Below, piece by piece: positions 8,442 to 17,364 of a stretch of DNA of 64,000 nucleotides. Under the pieces are notes generated by a model. The model searched no databases, was not told the origin of the DNA, and was given only the letters and a program-made list of their open reading frames with translations. The position numbers and the translations under genes are program-made. This DNA comes from Hufsiella arboris. GTDB taxonomy: Bacteria; Bacteroidota; Bacteroidia; Sphingobacteriales; Sphingobacteriaceae. Position 1 is the stretch's first letter. Each line of letters starts with the position of its first letter. The stretch is taken from assembly GCF_009834875.1 (NCBI RefSeq), contig NZ_WVHT01000001.1, positions 310,001 to 374,000 of the forward strand, given 5' to 3'.

Positions 8442-9122
8442 ATGAAAACTATGAACATTAAAATAGCCACTTTATCGGTTGCATTTGCCGCATCTTCCCT
8501 TGTTATCAGCAGTTGTAACTCCCTAACTAAAACACAAAAAGGAGCGGCTATTGGCGCTGGCGCAGGCGGTACAGTTGGAGCTTTAATCGGTAAAGCAGCA
8601 GGAAATACCGCACTAGGCGCGATCATAGGCGGAGCAGTCGGTGGTACTGCGGGTGCTTTCATTGGAAGAAAAATGGATCGCCAGGCAGCCGAAATTCAGA
8701 ATACAGTTCCCGGAGCAACAGTTATTCGCCAGGGCGAAGGTATCATCGTAAAATTTGATTCGGGTATCCTGTTTGATTTTAACAAGTCAGATGTTAAAGA
8801 TGCCGGAAAAACAAACATATCCAACCTTGCAACATCGATGAAAAATAATCCTGAGACAAACATCCTGATTATTGGCCATACTGACGATGTCGGCAGTGAC
8901 ACGTACAACCAGGGATTATCTGAACGGAGAGCTAATTCTGTTCGTGACTATGCTGTAGCACAAGGCGTAAGTTCGGCACGTTTAAAAACTGAAGGTAAGG
9001 GCGAATCAGAACCAATAGGTGATAATACAACAGATGCCGGTCGCGCAGCTAACCGCCGGGTTGAAATTGTTATTGTCGCTAACGATCAAATGAAAGAACA
9101 GGCAAAACAAGCCGGCAATTAA
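8442..9122 (+). CDS. OmpA-family lipoprotein with glycine zipper
   Basis: The 226-residue protein has a lipoprotein signal with lipobox VISSC (Cys25). A glycine-zipper segment follows (about 33-80: repeated GAGAGG, GAIIGGAVGG, GAFIGR). The C-terminal OmpA domain is at about 105-215, with FDFNKSDV, the peptidoglycan-binding stretch IIGHTDDVGSDTYNQGLSERRA, and NRRVEIVI. It should anchor in the outer membrane and bind peptidoglycan non-covalently. The neighbours are unrelated, and a strong bidirectional terminator follows. Identity is secure. Confidence 0.95.
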   Translation: MKTMNIKIATLSVAFAASSLVISSCNSLTKTQKGAAIGAGAGGTVGALIGKAAGNTALGAIIGGAVGGTAGAFIGRKMDRQAAEIQNTVPGATVIRQGEGIIVKFDSGILFDFNKSDVKDAGKTNISNLATSMKNNPETNILIIGHTDDVGSDTYNQGLSERRANSVRDYAVAQGVSSARLKTEGKGESEPIGDNTTDAGRAANRRVEIVIVANDQMKEQAKQAGN

Positions 9123-9140
9123 CATAATTGGTATTAAAAT

Positions 9141-9168
9141 AAAAAAACCGCTCTTGGGCGGTTTTTTT
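9141..9168 (+). terminator. Terminator after the OmpA lipoprotein gene
   Basis: Stem CCGC (9148-9151), 6-nt loop, GCGG (9158-9161), flanked by seven A and seven T that extend the pairing. It follows the stop codon by 19 bp and could work in both directions. Confidence 0.9.
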
Positions 9169-9177
9169 ATTTTAATC

Positions 9178-9207
9178 TTGCCCTTTCGAAAACCTTGATT
9201 ATCTTTG
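9178..9207 (+). promoter_or_regulatory. Bacteroidota promoter (TTG-N19-TATCTTTG)
   Basis: TTG at 9178-9180 and TATCTTTG at 9200-9207 match the -33/-7 consensus with 19-nt spacing. The box ends 4 nt before the GTG start, so the message is probably leaderless. Confidence 0.75.
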
Positions 9208-9211
9208 TGTT

Positions 9212-9592
9212 GTGGTGAAAAAAGCATCAGTTTTAACTTTACTTTTACTTTATATCGTTGCAACGGCAGGATTCAGCATGAATATGCATCTCTGCGGCAA
9301 AAAGGTATCTGCCATATCTGTTAACAAACCAGCCAAATCCTGCTGCAGCAAGGCCGTTAAGTCCATGAAATGCTGTAAAGACAAACAAGTAAAAGTTAAG
9401 ATAACAGACAAACAACAGAAAAGTGGCACTTCTAAAGCACCTGCCTCGTCTGAAATTCTTTTATTCCGGTTACCCGGTTTCGCTGATTTGTTCCAATCTA
9501 ATATAACAGAACAGGAAACATCGCAAGGAATGCGGGCACCTCCAACGTCGCACATTTCCGCCTGCGTTATAAACTGCGTTTTCCGTATTTGA
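9212..9592 (+). CDS. HYC_CC_PP family exported protein
   Basis: The 126-residue protein has an N-terminal hydrophobic signal (ASVLTLLLLYIVATAGFSM). The pattern that names the family then appears: MHLCGKK (the HYC position, here HLC), two Cys-Cys pairs (KSCC and MKCC), and a later proline pair (RAPPTS). The Cys-rich region followed by Lys-rich linker suggests metal binding, but no activity is known. Tandem GTG codons at 9212 and 9215 can both serve as start. The genes downstream encode an HMA-domain protein and an outer-membrane protein, so this looks like a small metal-handling (probably copper or zinc) cluster. The family call is good; the metal role is inference. Confidence 0.75.
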   Translation: MVKKASVLTLLLLYIVATAGFSMNMHLCGKKVSAISVNKPAKSCCSKAVKSMKCCKDKQVKVKITDKQQKSGTSKAPASSEILLFRLPGFADLFQSNITEQETSQGMRAPPTSHISACVINCVFRI

Positions 9593-9646
9593 TTCTGACC
9601 GGCTTCCCTATCGGTAACTCGGACAATTTTTATTAAAATCAGAATC

Positions 9647-10171
9647 ATGAAATCACTAAAATTTTGGATGGCTATTGCCACCCTCCCTTTCATATCATTA
9701 TCCGCTCGCGCACAATTTTTAAAAGCTGAAATTCAGGTAAGCGGCCTTACCTGCTCAATGTGCCAGCTGGCAACTCAGAAAGCCTTGAAAACAATTCCGT
9801 TTATAAGCGACATCAAGCCGGATCTTAACAAAAACATCTACGTAGTAACGTTTAAAAAAGATCAGCCTGTGGAATTGGACCAGATCAAAAGCAAGATAAA
9901 AGGCGCAGGGTTTTCAGTGAGCGATTTGGCAGTCGTTTTTAATTTTGAAAACCAAAAAATCGAGAATAACTATCATTTCAAATACGGCGGGAATATTTAT
10001 CATTTTATGAATGTGCCGGCTCGGACACTCGACGGCCAGGTTAAGTTGAGCTTGCTGGACAAAGACTTTGTTCCATCTGCTGAGTTTAAAAAGATTGCTG
10101 CGCAAACCACTTACCCCTGCTACAAAAGCGGGTATATGGGGAAAGAGCGGGTGTATCACGTAACGATTTAA
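9647..10171 (+). CDS. Exported heavy-metal-associated (HMA) domain protein
   Basis: The 174-residue protein has a signal peptide (WMAIATLPFISLSARAQ). One HMA domain spans about residues 24-90 and holds the metal-binding motif GLTCSMC (Cys36, Cys39). The C-terminal 80 residues are not recognised. The HMA fold binds soft metal ions such as Cu(I); export places it in the periplasm, where it could pass metal between partners. It sits 55 bp after the HYC_CC_PP gene and 3 bp before an outer-membrane protein gene, so the last two are likely co-transcribed. Confidence 0.85.
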   Translation: MKSLKFWMAIATLPFISLSARAQFLKAEIQVSGLTCSMCQLATQKALKTIPFISDIKPDLNKNIYVVTFKKDQPVELDQIKSKIKGAGFSVSDLAVVFNFENQKIENNYHFKYGGNIYHFMNVPARTLDGQVKLSLLDKDFVPSAEFKKIAAQTTYPCYKSGYMGKERVYHVTI

Positions 10172-10174
10172 GCG

Positions 10175-10978
10175 GTGTATCAAATTATTTTTTTTGCGAT
10201 AGCTTTTTTGCTATCGCTGGATAATTCCTATGCGCAGGAATTATATGTTTCGACCGAGCCGGCCAGTAATATGGCGAGTCGATCTGTCGGCATTCGGCTG
10301 GCTAACGAAGGAATGATAAATAACGGATTTAAGAATCGCACCAATCTTGAAGTTATGACTGGTGTTTCTAAAAATCTGATGCTCCATGGCAATGCTTATT
10401 TTTCTGATTTCTACCAGGACAAGCAGAAGTTTGAAGGACTCTCATTCTATGGTAAGTACCGTTTCCTGAGTATTGACAGCGTAAAAAAACACTTTCGTGG
10501 CGCTTTTTTTGCAAAGTATTCATTTAGCAATGATCCATTGGTAAATGATGAGATAAGCCTGGAAGGTGACAATAGCGGTATACAGGGTGGTGTTGTATTC
10601 ACCAAGTTGCTTCATAAGCTCGCCGTTTCAGGTTCCGGAAATTACACCTACGCTTTTGACAATCAAAATTATGATTTCAGGCCGGGACAGGCACGCCAAT
10701 CAATTGGTTACACGCTTTCGGGCGGATATCTTTTGTTTCCTAAAACTTATACAAGCTATAAGCAAACAAACGTGAATCTATATATCGAGTTATTAGGAAA
10801 GACCAATCCGGGCAAAGGACAAAATCTGATGGATCTGGCGCCGGCCATTCAGTTCATCATCAACAGCACGTTTCGTATTGACCTTTCACAACGCATACAG
10901 CTATGGAACAATATGCAGCGTACAGCTAAAAACATGTACCTGGTCAGGCTCGAATACAATTTTTTTAACGTTTATTGA
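10175..10978 (+). CDS. Predicted outer-membrane beta-barrel protein of the metal cluster
   Basis: The 267-residue protein starts with GTG, 3 bp after the HMA gene stop. A signal peptide (MYQIIFFAIAFLLSLDNSYA) precedes alternating aromatic/polar strands such as SFYGKYRFLSI, AFFAKYSFS and LYIELLGKTN. It ends in the aromatic-rich VRLEYNFFNVY, typical of barrel C-termini. Homologues of unknown function are found next to HMA/metal genes in Bacteroidota. A role in metal efflux or sensing at the outer membrane is inference. No terminator with a T-run follows, only weak competing hairpins at 11002-11035. Confidence 0.75.
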   Translation: MYQIIFFAIAFLLSLDNSYAQELYVSTEPASNMASRSVGIRLANEGMINNGFKNRTNLEVMTGVSKNLMLHGNAYFSDFYQDKQKFEGLSFYGKYRFLSIDSVKKHFRGAFFAKYSFSNDPLVNDEISLEGDNSGIQGGVVFTKLLHKLAVSGSGNYTYAFDNQNYDFRPGQARQSIGYTLSGGYLLFPKTYTSYKQTNVNLYIELLGKTNPGKGQNLMDLAPAIQFIINSTFRIDLSQRIQLWNNMQRTAKNMYLVRLEYNFFNVY

Positions 10979-11044
10979 TTAAAGGTTAATTGCATGGCAT
11001 CTGGTGCAACACTCACCAATTAGTTGAATGTTGCACTTCCGGCA

Positions 11045-11581
11045 TTACCATTTATTCAATTTTCTGGTATTGATTATATGATTCAGATGATGGTTTCCGT
11101 GCCAAACATAAAGCCCAAGCATTTTCTTCAGGTTAGATTCGCCATGTTCGGCATGCTGGTAGCTTCTGTCAAAATCTTCTACATTTAATGTCTTTAAGAA
11201 AAACACCCAGCGTTTATGCAATGCGTCTAAAAGGTTGATCGAAACTTCAATCGGGCCATTCTTAGCCTCACCGCATTCGGCCCATATTTCTTCGTAATAT
11301 GGCCTTACAGTTGGGTGATCTTCCGTATAGGCCAGCTTAAAACGAATGTAGGCGTTCATATGACTATCCGGTAAATGATGGATCACTTGCCTAAGTGTCC
11401 AGCCACCCGGGCGATATGGTGTATCTAGCTGCTTGTCAGACAGCCCGGCTGCAGCCTCTCGTATCTTTGCAGGAAGAGCTGAAATTTGATCTATCCATTC
11501 ATCAAGCTGAACCTTACTAATATTTTCAGGCAGAACAAATTTTCCAATTGGATACCGCAGATTATCGTTCAGACTTTTCAT
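11045..11581 (-). CDS. YfiT/BstA-type DinB-fold metal-dependent protein
   Basis: The 178-residue protein is a typical member of the YfiT family, four-helix DinB-fold proteins that include bacillithiol transferases. Visible features are RYPIGKF at the N-terminus, RPGGWTLRQVIHHLPDSHMN and the C-terminal WHGNHHLNHI; the His residues in the two latter stretches form the expected metal site. Cytoplasmic. Whether this organism makes bacillithiol cannot be told here. The gene is divergent from the flavoprotein gene and probably monocistronic. Confidence 0.9.
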   Translation of the reverse strand: MKSLNDNLRYPIGKFVLPENISKVQLDEWIDQISALPAKIREAAAGLSDKQLDTPYRPGGWTLRQVIHHLPDSHMNAYIRFKLAYTEDHPTVRPYYEEIWAECGEAKNGPIEVSINLLDALHKRWVFFLKTLNVEDFDRSYQHAEHGESNLKKMLGLYVWHGNHHLNHIINTRKLNKW

Positions 11582-11757
11582 AATTAAAAATTTAATCGTG
11601 GATGTACTTTGTTAATTAGCATATTGTTCACTGCTGATCTACCGTATTTAAGCACTGCGCTTGTTAAATTTTGTTAAATACCTACCTTGGACACATCTTT
11701 ATACCTGAAGGTGTTGTAATTAACTGCATACCGCTGTAAATTCACACGAACTAAGAT

Positions 11758-12978
11758 ATGACAAAAAGATTTTTCGCGTTAGTATTTTTCGGCTTATTAA
11801 GCCTAAGTGCATTTTCAGAAACCTTTAAACCCGGCGTTGTAGTGATTGGCGGTAATTGTGCAGGCACGGCTTCAGCCTTCCAGGCATCGCGTTCCGGTGT
11901 TAAAACATTGCTCATCGAAAAGTCCACACAGCTCGGGGCTGATTTCACCCAACCTGTCGCATTTTATAAAGCCGGGCTTTACCAGGAGTTGGTGAAAAAC
12001 ATTTACAAGCTCCGTAAGGACAGCACATCATCAATCAATGCGGCAGCCGCTTCAACAATACTGAAAACAATGGCCGATACTGTGAAGAATCTCAAGCTAC
12101 AGCTCAACACAACGTATAAATCAATAAAGAAATCGGGAAAGGGCTGGGAGATTAAGTTAAGCGATGGCACGACCGTACACACCGATGTGCTGATTGACGC
12201 AACTAGCTCCAACGAGGTCGTTTCTGCAACGGGAGGAAATCAGCCAATCATCGCCACGCCGTTTGTAAAAGACTTTTATAGCAATAAACTTTACCGCACC
12301 AGCGTAAGTGTTGGGCATGATCAGCAAAGCGGTGAGCCTTATTTCGTTCCCCTTGCGGCGTTAATTATAAAAGGGCAAGTGAACCTGGTGGCCGTTGGTA
12401 AGATAGCAGCGCAACAATCGTCGGCAGATGCCATGTTAAGCGGGCAGGCAGCAGGAGCTTCCGGAGCTTTCTGCTCATTTTTTAAAACTACTACAGAAAC
12501 TTTAAATGTAAGGACGATACAGTCAGAACTGTTTAGCTATAAATCATTAGCCGTTCCATTTACAGATATTCAAACCAGCGATCCGGATTTTACAGCCATT
12601 CAACATATATCGTTATCCGGCGCTCTCCAGGGCAAAAAAAGCGGTGCAGAATTTAAGTTCAATCCTGATAGCACCGTTTCGACTGAAGAAATCCGGCTGG
12701 TATTTAAGGAATATGTATCACGCAGCCAGATCTGGTTCCTGGATAAAAAAATCGAAAAGATGACGCTGGGCGATATGCTTAGCCTGATTAAGTATACGGC
12801 TAACCGCGGCGATGAGTTGAATCGCGAAGTTGAGCGCGGCTGGGCCGGGTCTTTTAACTTCAAAGGAAAATTCGATCTCAAACATATATTGACACGCCGC
12901 GAGTTTGTGGTTTTATCTGAAAGTTATCTGAAGCCTTTCACCGTAAGGATTGATCTCACCGGCCGATTAGGAAGTTAA
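11758..12978 (+). CDS. Exported FAD-dependent oxidoreductase-like protein
   Basis: The 406-residue protein has a signal peptide (FFALVFFGLLSLSAFS). A dinucleotide-binding beta-alpha-beta unit follows at about 27-55 (VVVIGGNCAGTASA, then LLIEKS), and a second FAD-contact region reads VLIDATSSNEV. The family (FAD-dependent oxidoreductase, as in PF12831) is usually longer, often over 500 residues with GGG/GGT at the first loop; here it is GGN and the protein is shorter. Substrate unknown. The gene stands alone between a divergent promoter region and a distant terminator at 13160-13185. Confidence 0.75.
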   Translation: MTKRFFALVFFGLLSLSAFSETFKPGVVVIGGNCAGTASAFQASRSGVKTLLIEKSTQLGADFTQPVAFYKAGLYQELVKNIYKLRKDSTSSINAAAASTILKTMADTVKNLKLQLNTTYKSIKKSGKGWEIKLSDGTTVHTDVLIDATSSNEVVSATGGNQPIIATPFVKDFYSNKLYRTSVSVGHDQQSGEPYFVPLAALIIKGQVNLVAVGKIAAQQSSADAMLSGQAAGASGAFCSFFKTTTETLNVRTIQSELFSYKSLAVPFTDIQTSDPDFTAIQHISLSGALQGKKSGAEFKFNPDSTVSTEEIRLVFKEYVSRSQIWFLDKKIEKMTLGDMLSLIKYTANRGDELNREVERGWAGSFNFKGKFDLKHILTRREFVVLSESYLKPFTVRIDLTGRLGS

Positions 12979-13159
12979 TTATTGTACGCATCGTTTGATT
13001 AGTCAAAAAATGTGTAACGTTTTCTCACATTTTCACGGTTTTTAATACAAGCCCTGCAATAGATTTCTTCAAATGAAAGAGTTCTATATCTTTATTACGT
13101 AATCAAACTAACCAATTACAAACCGTTAAATTTTTCCCCCCTCTTTATTTACAAGTATA

Positions 13160-13185
13160 AGCCAGGGCGACGCCTTGGCTTTTTT
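13160..13185 (+). terminator. Rho-independent terminator, possibly of a small RNA
   Basis: AGCCAGGGC, 3-nt GAC, GCCTTGGCT forms a 9-bp stem with one mismatch, followed by T5. It lies 180 bp beyond the flavoprotein stop, leaving a transcribed non-coding stretch that also contains a C-rich run near 13135. Confidence 0.75.
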
Positions 13186-13205
13186 GCTTTACCGTTTAAC
13201 ACCTT

Positions 13206-13712
13206 TTATAAGATGCCTGGTTTCAAAAGCGCGTAAACATGCTCGTCAATGAAATTTCCATTTTTGTAAGCAGCTTTCCTTTGAATAGATTCTTTATAAA
13301 AGCCGGCCTTTTCAAGCACACGCATAGAAGCGGCATTGTGCTCAAATACGTTTGCGTACAATCTCACATAAGTTAGCTTATTAAAGGCGTGATCAATCAA
13401 CAGCGTCAAAGCCGCGGTCATGATGCCCCTACCGTGATACGGCTCACCCAGCCAATAGCCGACTTCTGCATTGAACCGGTTAATATCATACTGCGGCATT
13501 AAACCGATACCTCCGGCAAAATTGCCATCAACAGCGATAGCGAAATTCAAAACCGGACTAGCATTTTCGTTTACCTCGATCCATAATTCAGCGTCATTCA
13601 TAGTGTACGGGTGAGGAAAGCGATCGCGGGTGAAATGCGGGATCATTGCGTTATTGGCGAGGCGCTGCAGATCCGCAACATCAGAACGAAGGTATGGCCG
13701 GATTTCAATCAT
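13206..13712 (-). CDS. GNAT N-acetyltransferase (RimJ/RimL-like)
   Basis: The 168-residue acetyltransferase starts at MIEIRPYLRSDV. An upstream in-frame ATG at 13766 would add a stretch without homology character and push into the divergent gene's leader, so I prefer 13712. The GNAT acetyl-CoA motif is GYWLGEPYHGRGIM (Q/RxxGxG/A type). The following helix-strand (YANVFEHNAASMRVLEKAGF) is characteristic of RimJ/RimL-like enzymes acting on protein N-termini or small molecules. The acceptor is unknown. The gene is divergent from the S9 peptidase gene. Confidence 0.9.
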   Translation of the reverse strand: MIEIRPYLRSDVADLQRLANNAMIPHFTRDRFPHPYTMNDAELWIEVNENASPVLNFAIAVDGNFAGGIGLMPQYDINRFNAEVGYWLGEPYHGRGIMTAALTLLIDHAFNKLTYVRLYANVFEHNAASMRVLEKAGFYKESIQRKAAYKNGNFIDEHVYALLKPGIL

Positions 13713-13849
13713 GAAATTAAAATTAAGAATTGGCCAACGTACTTTGCCATCAGGCAGTAGATTCATTCAAGTTTATCTCTCTTTCTTTCGATTTCCCATG
13801 CTTACTCATATCTTGTACGCTTGTTTCAGCTTACTCATTATCAATTTCC

Positions 13850-16236
13850 ATGAAAAGAATTCTCATTATAATTTCCTTGTTAGCTCTTTTCCATACTTCG
13901 AATGCTCAAAAACTTACTTCGCTTACGGTTGATAAAATCATGCGGGACCCTAAATGGATGGGTGTGTCACCTGATAATATCCGCTGGAGCGACGACAGTC
14001 GTAAGATCTACTTCGACTGGAATCCCGATTCGGCCAAAAGAAGCCAGTTGTTCTCAATAACAGTAAATGGAAATCGTAAACCGACCAAACTGAGTGCGCC
14101 GGAAAAAAAGAACCTGCCCTCCGAAGACGGAGAATTTAATAAGCTATACACCCAAAAAGTGTACGACAAGGATGGAGATATTTACCTGCTGAATGTTAAC
14201 GACAACAAAATAACCCGTCTTACCAATACACTCGAATCCGAATATAATTCGCGCTTCAATGCTGATGGCAGCAAAATCCTTTTCATGAAAAACGACAACC
14301 TGTATTCGATGAAGTTAAACGGCGCAGAGTTAACGCAGTTAACGAATTTCATTCGCCAGGGAAATAACCGTACTAAATCAACAACCGAAAAAGAAAACGA
14401 GCAAGTCAAATGGCTCAAAAAAGAGCAGCTTGATCTGTTCGACGTACTTAAGGAAAAAGCAAAGGATGCAAAACTTGATTCAATCGAGAAAAAGGAAAAC
14501 CTTGTTAAAAGGCCAAAAGAGATTTCCCTCGGGAACAAATCTTTGAGTTATTTACAGATCAGTCCGGATAGCCGTTTTATTACATATCGCCTGATCACTC
14601 CCGCTGAGGATTCGCGCTCAGCCATTGTTCCGAATTATGTAACTGAATCAGGTTTCACCGAAGATATTCCCAACCGCACAAAAGTCGGCGCCAATCAATC
14701 GACCTTTGAGTCCTTTATTTATGATACCGTCCGTGATTCTGTCTATAAAATCTCAACTAAAGAAATTCCGGGAATCAAAGATTTGCCCGACTACCTGAAG
14801 GATTATCCGAAACTGCTGGAAGAAAAGAAAAAGCTAAACGCCGATCGTTCTGTAGTGACAAGCGGGCCGTTTTGGAGCGAAGACGGCAAGAACGCTGTAG
14901 TAATAGTTCTTTCAAGAGACAATAAGGACCGATGGATCATGAAACTTGACCCTGCAAGCGGCAAACTTGCTTTGCTCGACCGACAGCGGGATGAAGCATG
15001 GATCGGCGGGCCAGGCATCGGCGGTTATAATGGTGGTGAAGCCGGCTGGACAGATAACACACATTTCTATTACCAAAGCGAACAAAGCGGTTATTCGCAT
15101 CTCTACCTCGTCGACGTAATCGATAAAAACAAAAAACAGCTCACAAGCGGAAAATGGGAAGTACAGAGCCTCTACCTGTCGCGCAATAAAAAGTGGTTTT
15201 ACTTTACTGCCAATATCGAACATCCGGGCATTACCCATTTTTATAAGATCCCCGTTACTGGCGGCGCGCCGGTAAAACTTACTTCGATGAAGGGCGGCAA
15301 CCAGGTGAGCGTCTCACCCGACGAAAAATGGCTGGCGATCCGTTATTCGTACTCAAACAAACCGTGGGAGCTTTATTTGCAAGCCAATAAACCGGGAGCA
15401 AAATCAATTCAGATTACCCGTTCAACAACCGCAGAATTTAACTCCTACGCATGGCGCGAGCCCGAGGTGATTAAGTTTCAAAACCGTTATGGCTCGGATG
15501 TTTACGCGCGGATCTATCAGCCTAAAACGCAAGCGCCAACAAAGCCGGCGGTAATATTTGTGCATGGCGCAGGCTACCTGCAAAACGTTCATTACTGGTG
15601 GAGCAGCTATTTCAGGGAGTATATGTTTAACAACTTCCTTGCCGATAACGGGTACACGGTTTTAGATATCGATTACACGGCAAGCTCAGGCTATGGACGC
15701 GATCACCGCACAGGAATCTACCGCCACATGGGCGGTAAAGATTTAACCGACCAGGTCGACGGCGCCAAACTGCTGATTGAAAATTACGGCGTAGACCCTA
15801 AACGAATCGGTTTATACGGTGGCTCTTATGGCGGGTTTATGACGCTGATGGCATTATTTACGCAACCCGATGTATTTGCTTCAGGCGCGGCTCTGCGTTC
15901 GGAACCGACTGGGCGCATTACAATCATGGCTATACTTCCAATATCTTAAACGAACCGTTTACAGATGAAAAGGCTTACCAGCAAAGCTCGCCGATCAATT
16001 TCGCCAGTGGATTAAAAGGGCATCTCCTTATGTGCCACGGCATGGTAGACCAAAATGTAAACTTCCAGGACATTGTTCGGCTGAGCCAGAAGCTTATCGA
16101 ATTAAAAAAGGACAACTGGGAGTTAGCAGTTTACCCTGTGGAGGATCATGGTTTTGTACAGCCCAGCAGTTGGACGGATGAGTATAAGCGGATATTTAAG
16201 TTGTTTGAGGAGACGTTGAAGAAAAGAATCCAATGA
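13850..16236 (+). pseudogene. S9 family peptidase (prolyl oligopeptidase-like), one frameshift
   Basis: The start MKRILIIISLLALFHTSNAQ is a signal peptide, so the enzyme is exported. An N-terminal beta-propeller with DPP-IV/TolB-like repeats and the start of the alpha/beta-hydrolase domain (PAVIFVHGAGY, Ser motif GGSYGG) are intact to about 15900. Near 15902 the frame breaks: LRS is followed by an unrelated tail and a stop at 15949. The next frame continues as TDWAHYN onward with the catalytic Asp (CHGMVDQNV) and His (VEDHGFVQP) regions to 16236. One missing base (CGG.AACC) explains this; repaired length is 795 residues, normal for the family. As written the protein lacks Asp and His. It may be a real pseudogene or an assembly error. 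Confidence 0.85.
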
Positions 16237-16790
16237 AGAAAAGAATAGCAAAGCATATTAAAAATCAGGATTTTGTTAAAGTGTATATAACAAATACGGA
16301 TGATTACGAGATAGACCACTTTAACGGGATTATTTATGAGCAAAATGACAAATTCATTTTAATGTGCGACACATTTGATTTCAATTTTGATGGGTTTATT
16401 GTGTTAAGAAAATCTGATATCTCCGAGATAAAGTGCACTGAAAATGAAAAGATCTTTAAACAAATTATCGACAATGAACGAATCACAAACTCAATAACAA
16501 AAAAACGTCTGGCCATAAATGTTACGCTAAGTGCCTTCAAAGAAATGTTTATACAACTAATGTATTTGAAATTGCCCATCATAATCGAATGTAAATATGG
16601 AAAAGATGATAGATTCCAGATTGGGCCGATTTGCGAAGTAGATGAGAAAAAAGTAAAGCTAAAGCACTTCAATGCTTCAGGTGAATTTGATCTGAAACCA
16701 ACAACCGCTAGATATAAAGAAATTACATTTTTCAGGATAGACTCGCCTTATGCAAACATATTTTATAAATACGCCAAAGAAATTGAATGA
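16233..16790 (+). CDS. Orphan hypothetical protein
   Basis: The 185-residue product is not recognised. It begins in a 4-bp overlap (ATGA) with the end of the S9 frame. It is rich in Lys, Ile, Phe and Asp, with no signal peptide, membrane helix or catalytic motif. Its DNA is visibly richer in A/T than the flanking genes. Alternating beta-type segments ([27 protein letters not shown]) suggest two similar small beta domains at about 10-60 and 105-150. It lies between two copies of the S9 3' end (16191-16221 and 16969-16999), which suggests it arrived with an insertion or duplication. Function unknown. Confidence 0.65.
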   Translation: MKKRIAKHIKNQDFVKVYITNTDDYEIDHFNGIIYEQNDKFILMCDTFDFNFDGFIVLRKSDISEIKCTENEKIFKQIIDNERITNSITKKRLAINVTLSAFKEMFIQLMYLKLPIIIECKYGKDDRFQIGPICEVDEKKVKLKHFNASGEFDLKPTTARYKEITFFRIDSPYANIFYKYAKEIE

Positions 16791-16836
16791 TTAGCTCCTC
16801 TATGTGTTTATAATCTTTTCACAAACCATTCAATCT

Positions 16837-16887
16837 TTAAATCTGGAAATGAACAATTCGCATTACTATTAGTGAGCAGCCCCGGCT
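16837..16887. repeat. Dispersed repeat copy R1
   Basis: About 51 bp match, with some seven differences, a second copy at 18446-18495. Read on the minus strand both copies can encode GLLTxSNxNCSFPDL. See the R2 entry and findings. Confidence 0.65.
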
Positions 16888-16968
16888 TAGCTTGGACGTA
16901 TATTCCTTAAACTGGCCTAATACGATTTCCGTGTTTTTGCCTTTGCGTCAAAGATTTGCCAGCGACGG

Positions 16969-16999
16969 GAATATTAAGTTGTTCGAGGAGACGTTGAAG
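16969..16999 (+). repeat. Second copy of the S9 gene 3' end
   Basis: This 31-bp stretch matches 16191-16221 at 27 positions. It reads [10 protein letters not shown] followed by a stop, compared with [15 protein letters not shown] at the S9 C-terminus. It looks like the original or duplicated 3' end, displaced by about 780 bp. The rest of 16791-17112 holds R1 (16837-16887) and the inverted repeat at 17053-17080, with no gene. Confidence 0.65.
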
Positions 17000-17052
17000 T
17001 GAAGTAGAAGTACAAAACCCTGACAAGCATGTATTGACGAACAACAAAAAGC

Positions 17053-17080
17053 ACGTGCAATAAAATAGATACATGCACGT
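17053..17080. promoter_or_regulatory. Candidate operator of the toxin-antitoxin pair
   Basis: ACGTGCA (17053-17059) and TGCACGT (17074-17080) form a 7-bp inverted repeat with 14-nt spacing, 33 bp upstream of the antitoxin ATG and beside an A/T-rich promoter region. Antitoxins commonly repress their own operon at such sites. Confidence 0.45.
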
Positions 17081-17112
17081 ATATTATTTCTTATTTTTAT
17101 TAAACGGCAGCT

Positions 17113-17364
17113 ATGAATACCAAACTAACTCTGACGATTGAACGCAATGTCATTCAAAAGGCAAAAAGCTATGCGAAACAAAAAAATAGCAGTCTTTCCG
17201 GCATTATAGAAAATTATCTTAAAAGTCTGACCAAAGAAGATAGCAAAAACAAGAAGACCCAGCTTTCTCCCGTCGTTAAATCATTTAAAGGTTCATTTAA
17301 CATGCCAATCGATTTTGATTACAACGAAGAACTGAGAAAAGGCCTTCAGGAAAAGCACCTGTGA
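17113..17364 (+). CDS. Antitoxin (DUF6364-like, ribbon-helix-helix)
   Basis: The 83-residue basic protein begins KLTLTIERNVIQKAKSYAKQ and continues SSLSGIIENYLKSL, a pattern of one beta strand and two helices as in ribbon-helix-helix antitoxins of the DUF6364 type. The C-terminal half (about 45-83) would wrap the toxin. It overlaps the PIN toxin gene by the TGATG arrangement, the standard layout of VapBC-like pairs. An inverted repeat upstream may be its operator. The gene appears intact, whereas its toxin is damaged. Confidence 0.8.
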   Translation: MNTKLTLTIERNVIQKAKSYAKQKNSSLSGIIENYLKSLTKEDSKNKKTQLSPVVKSFKGSFNMPIDFDYNEELRKGLQEKHL

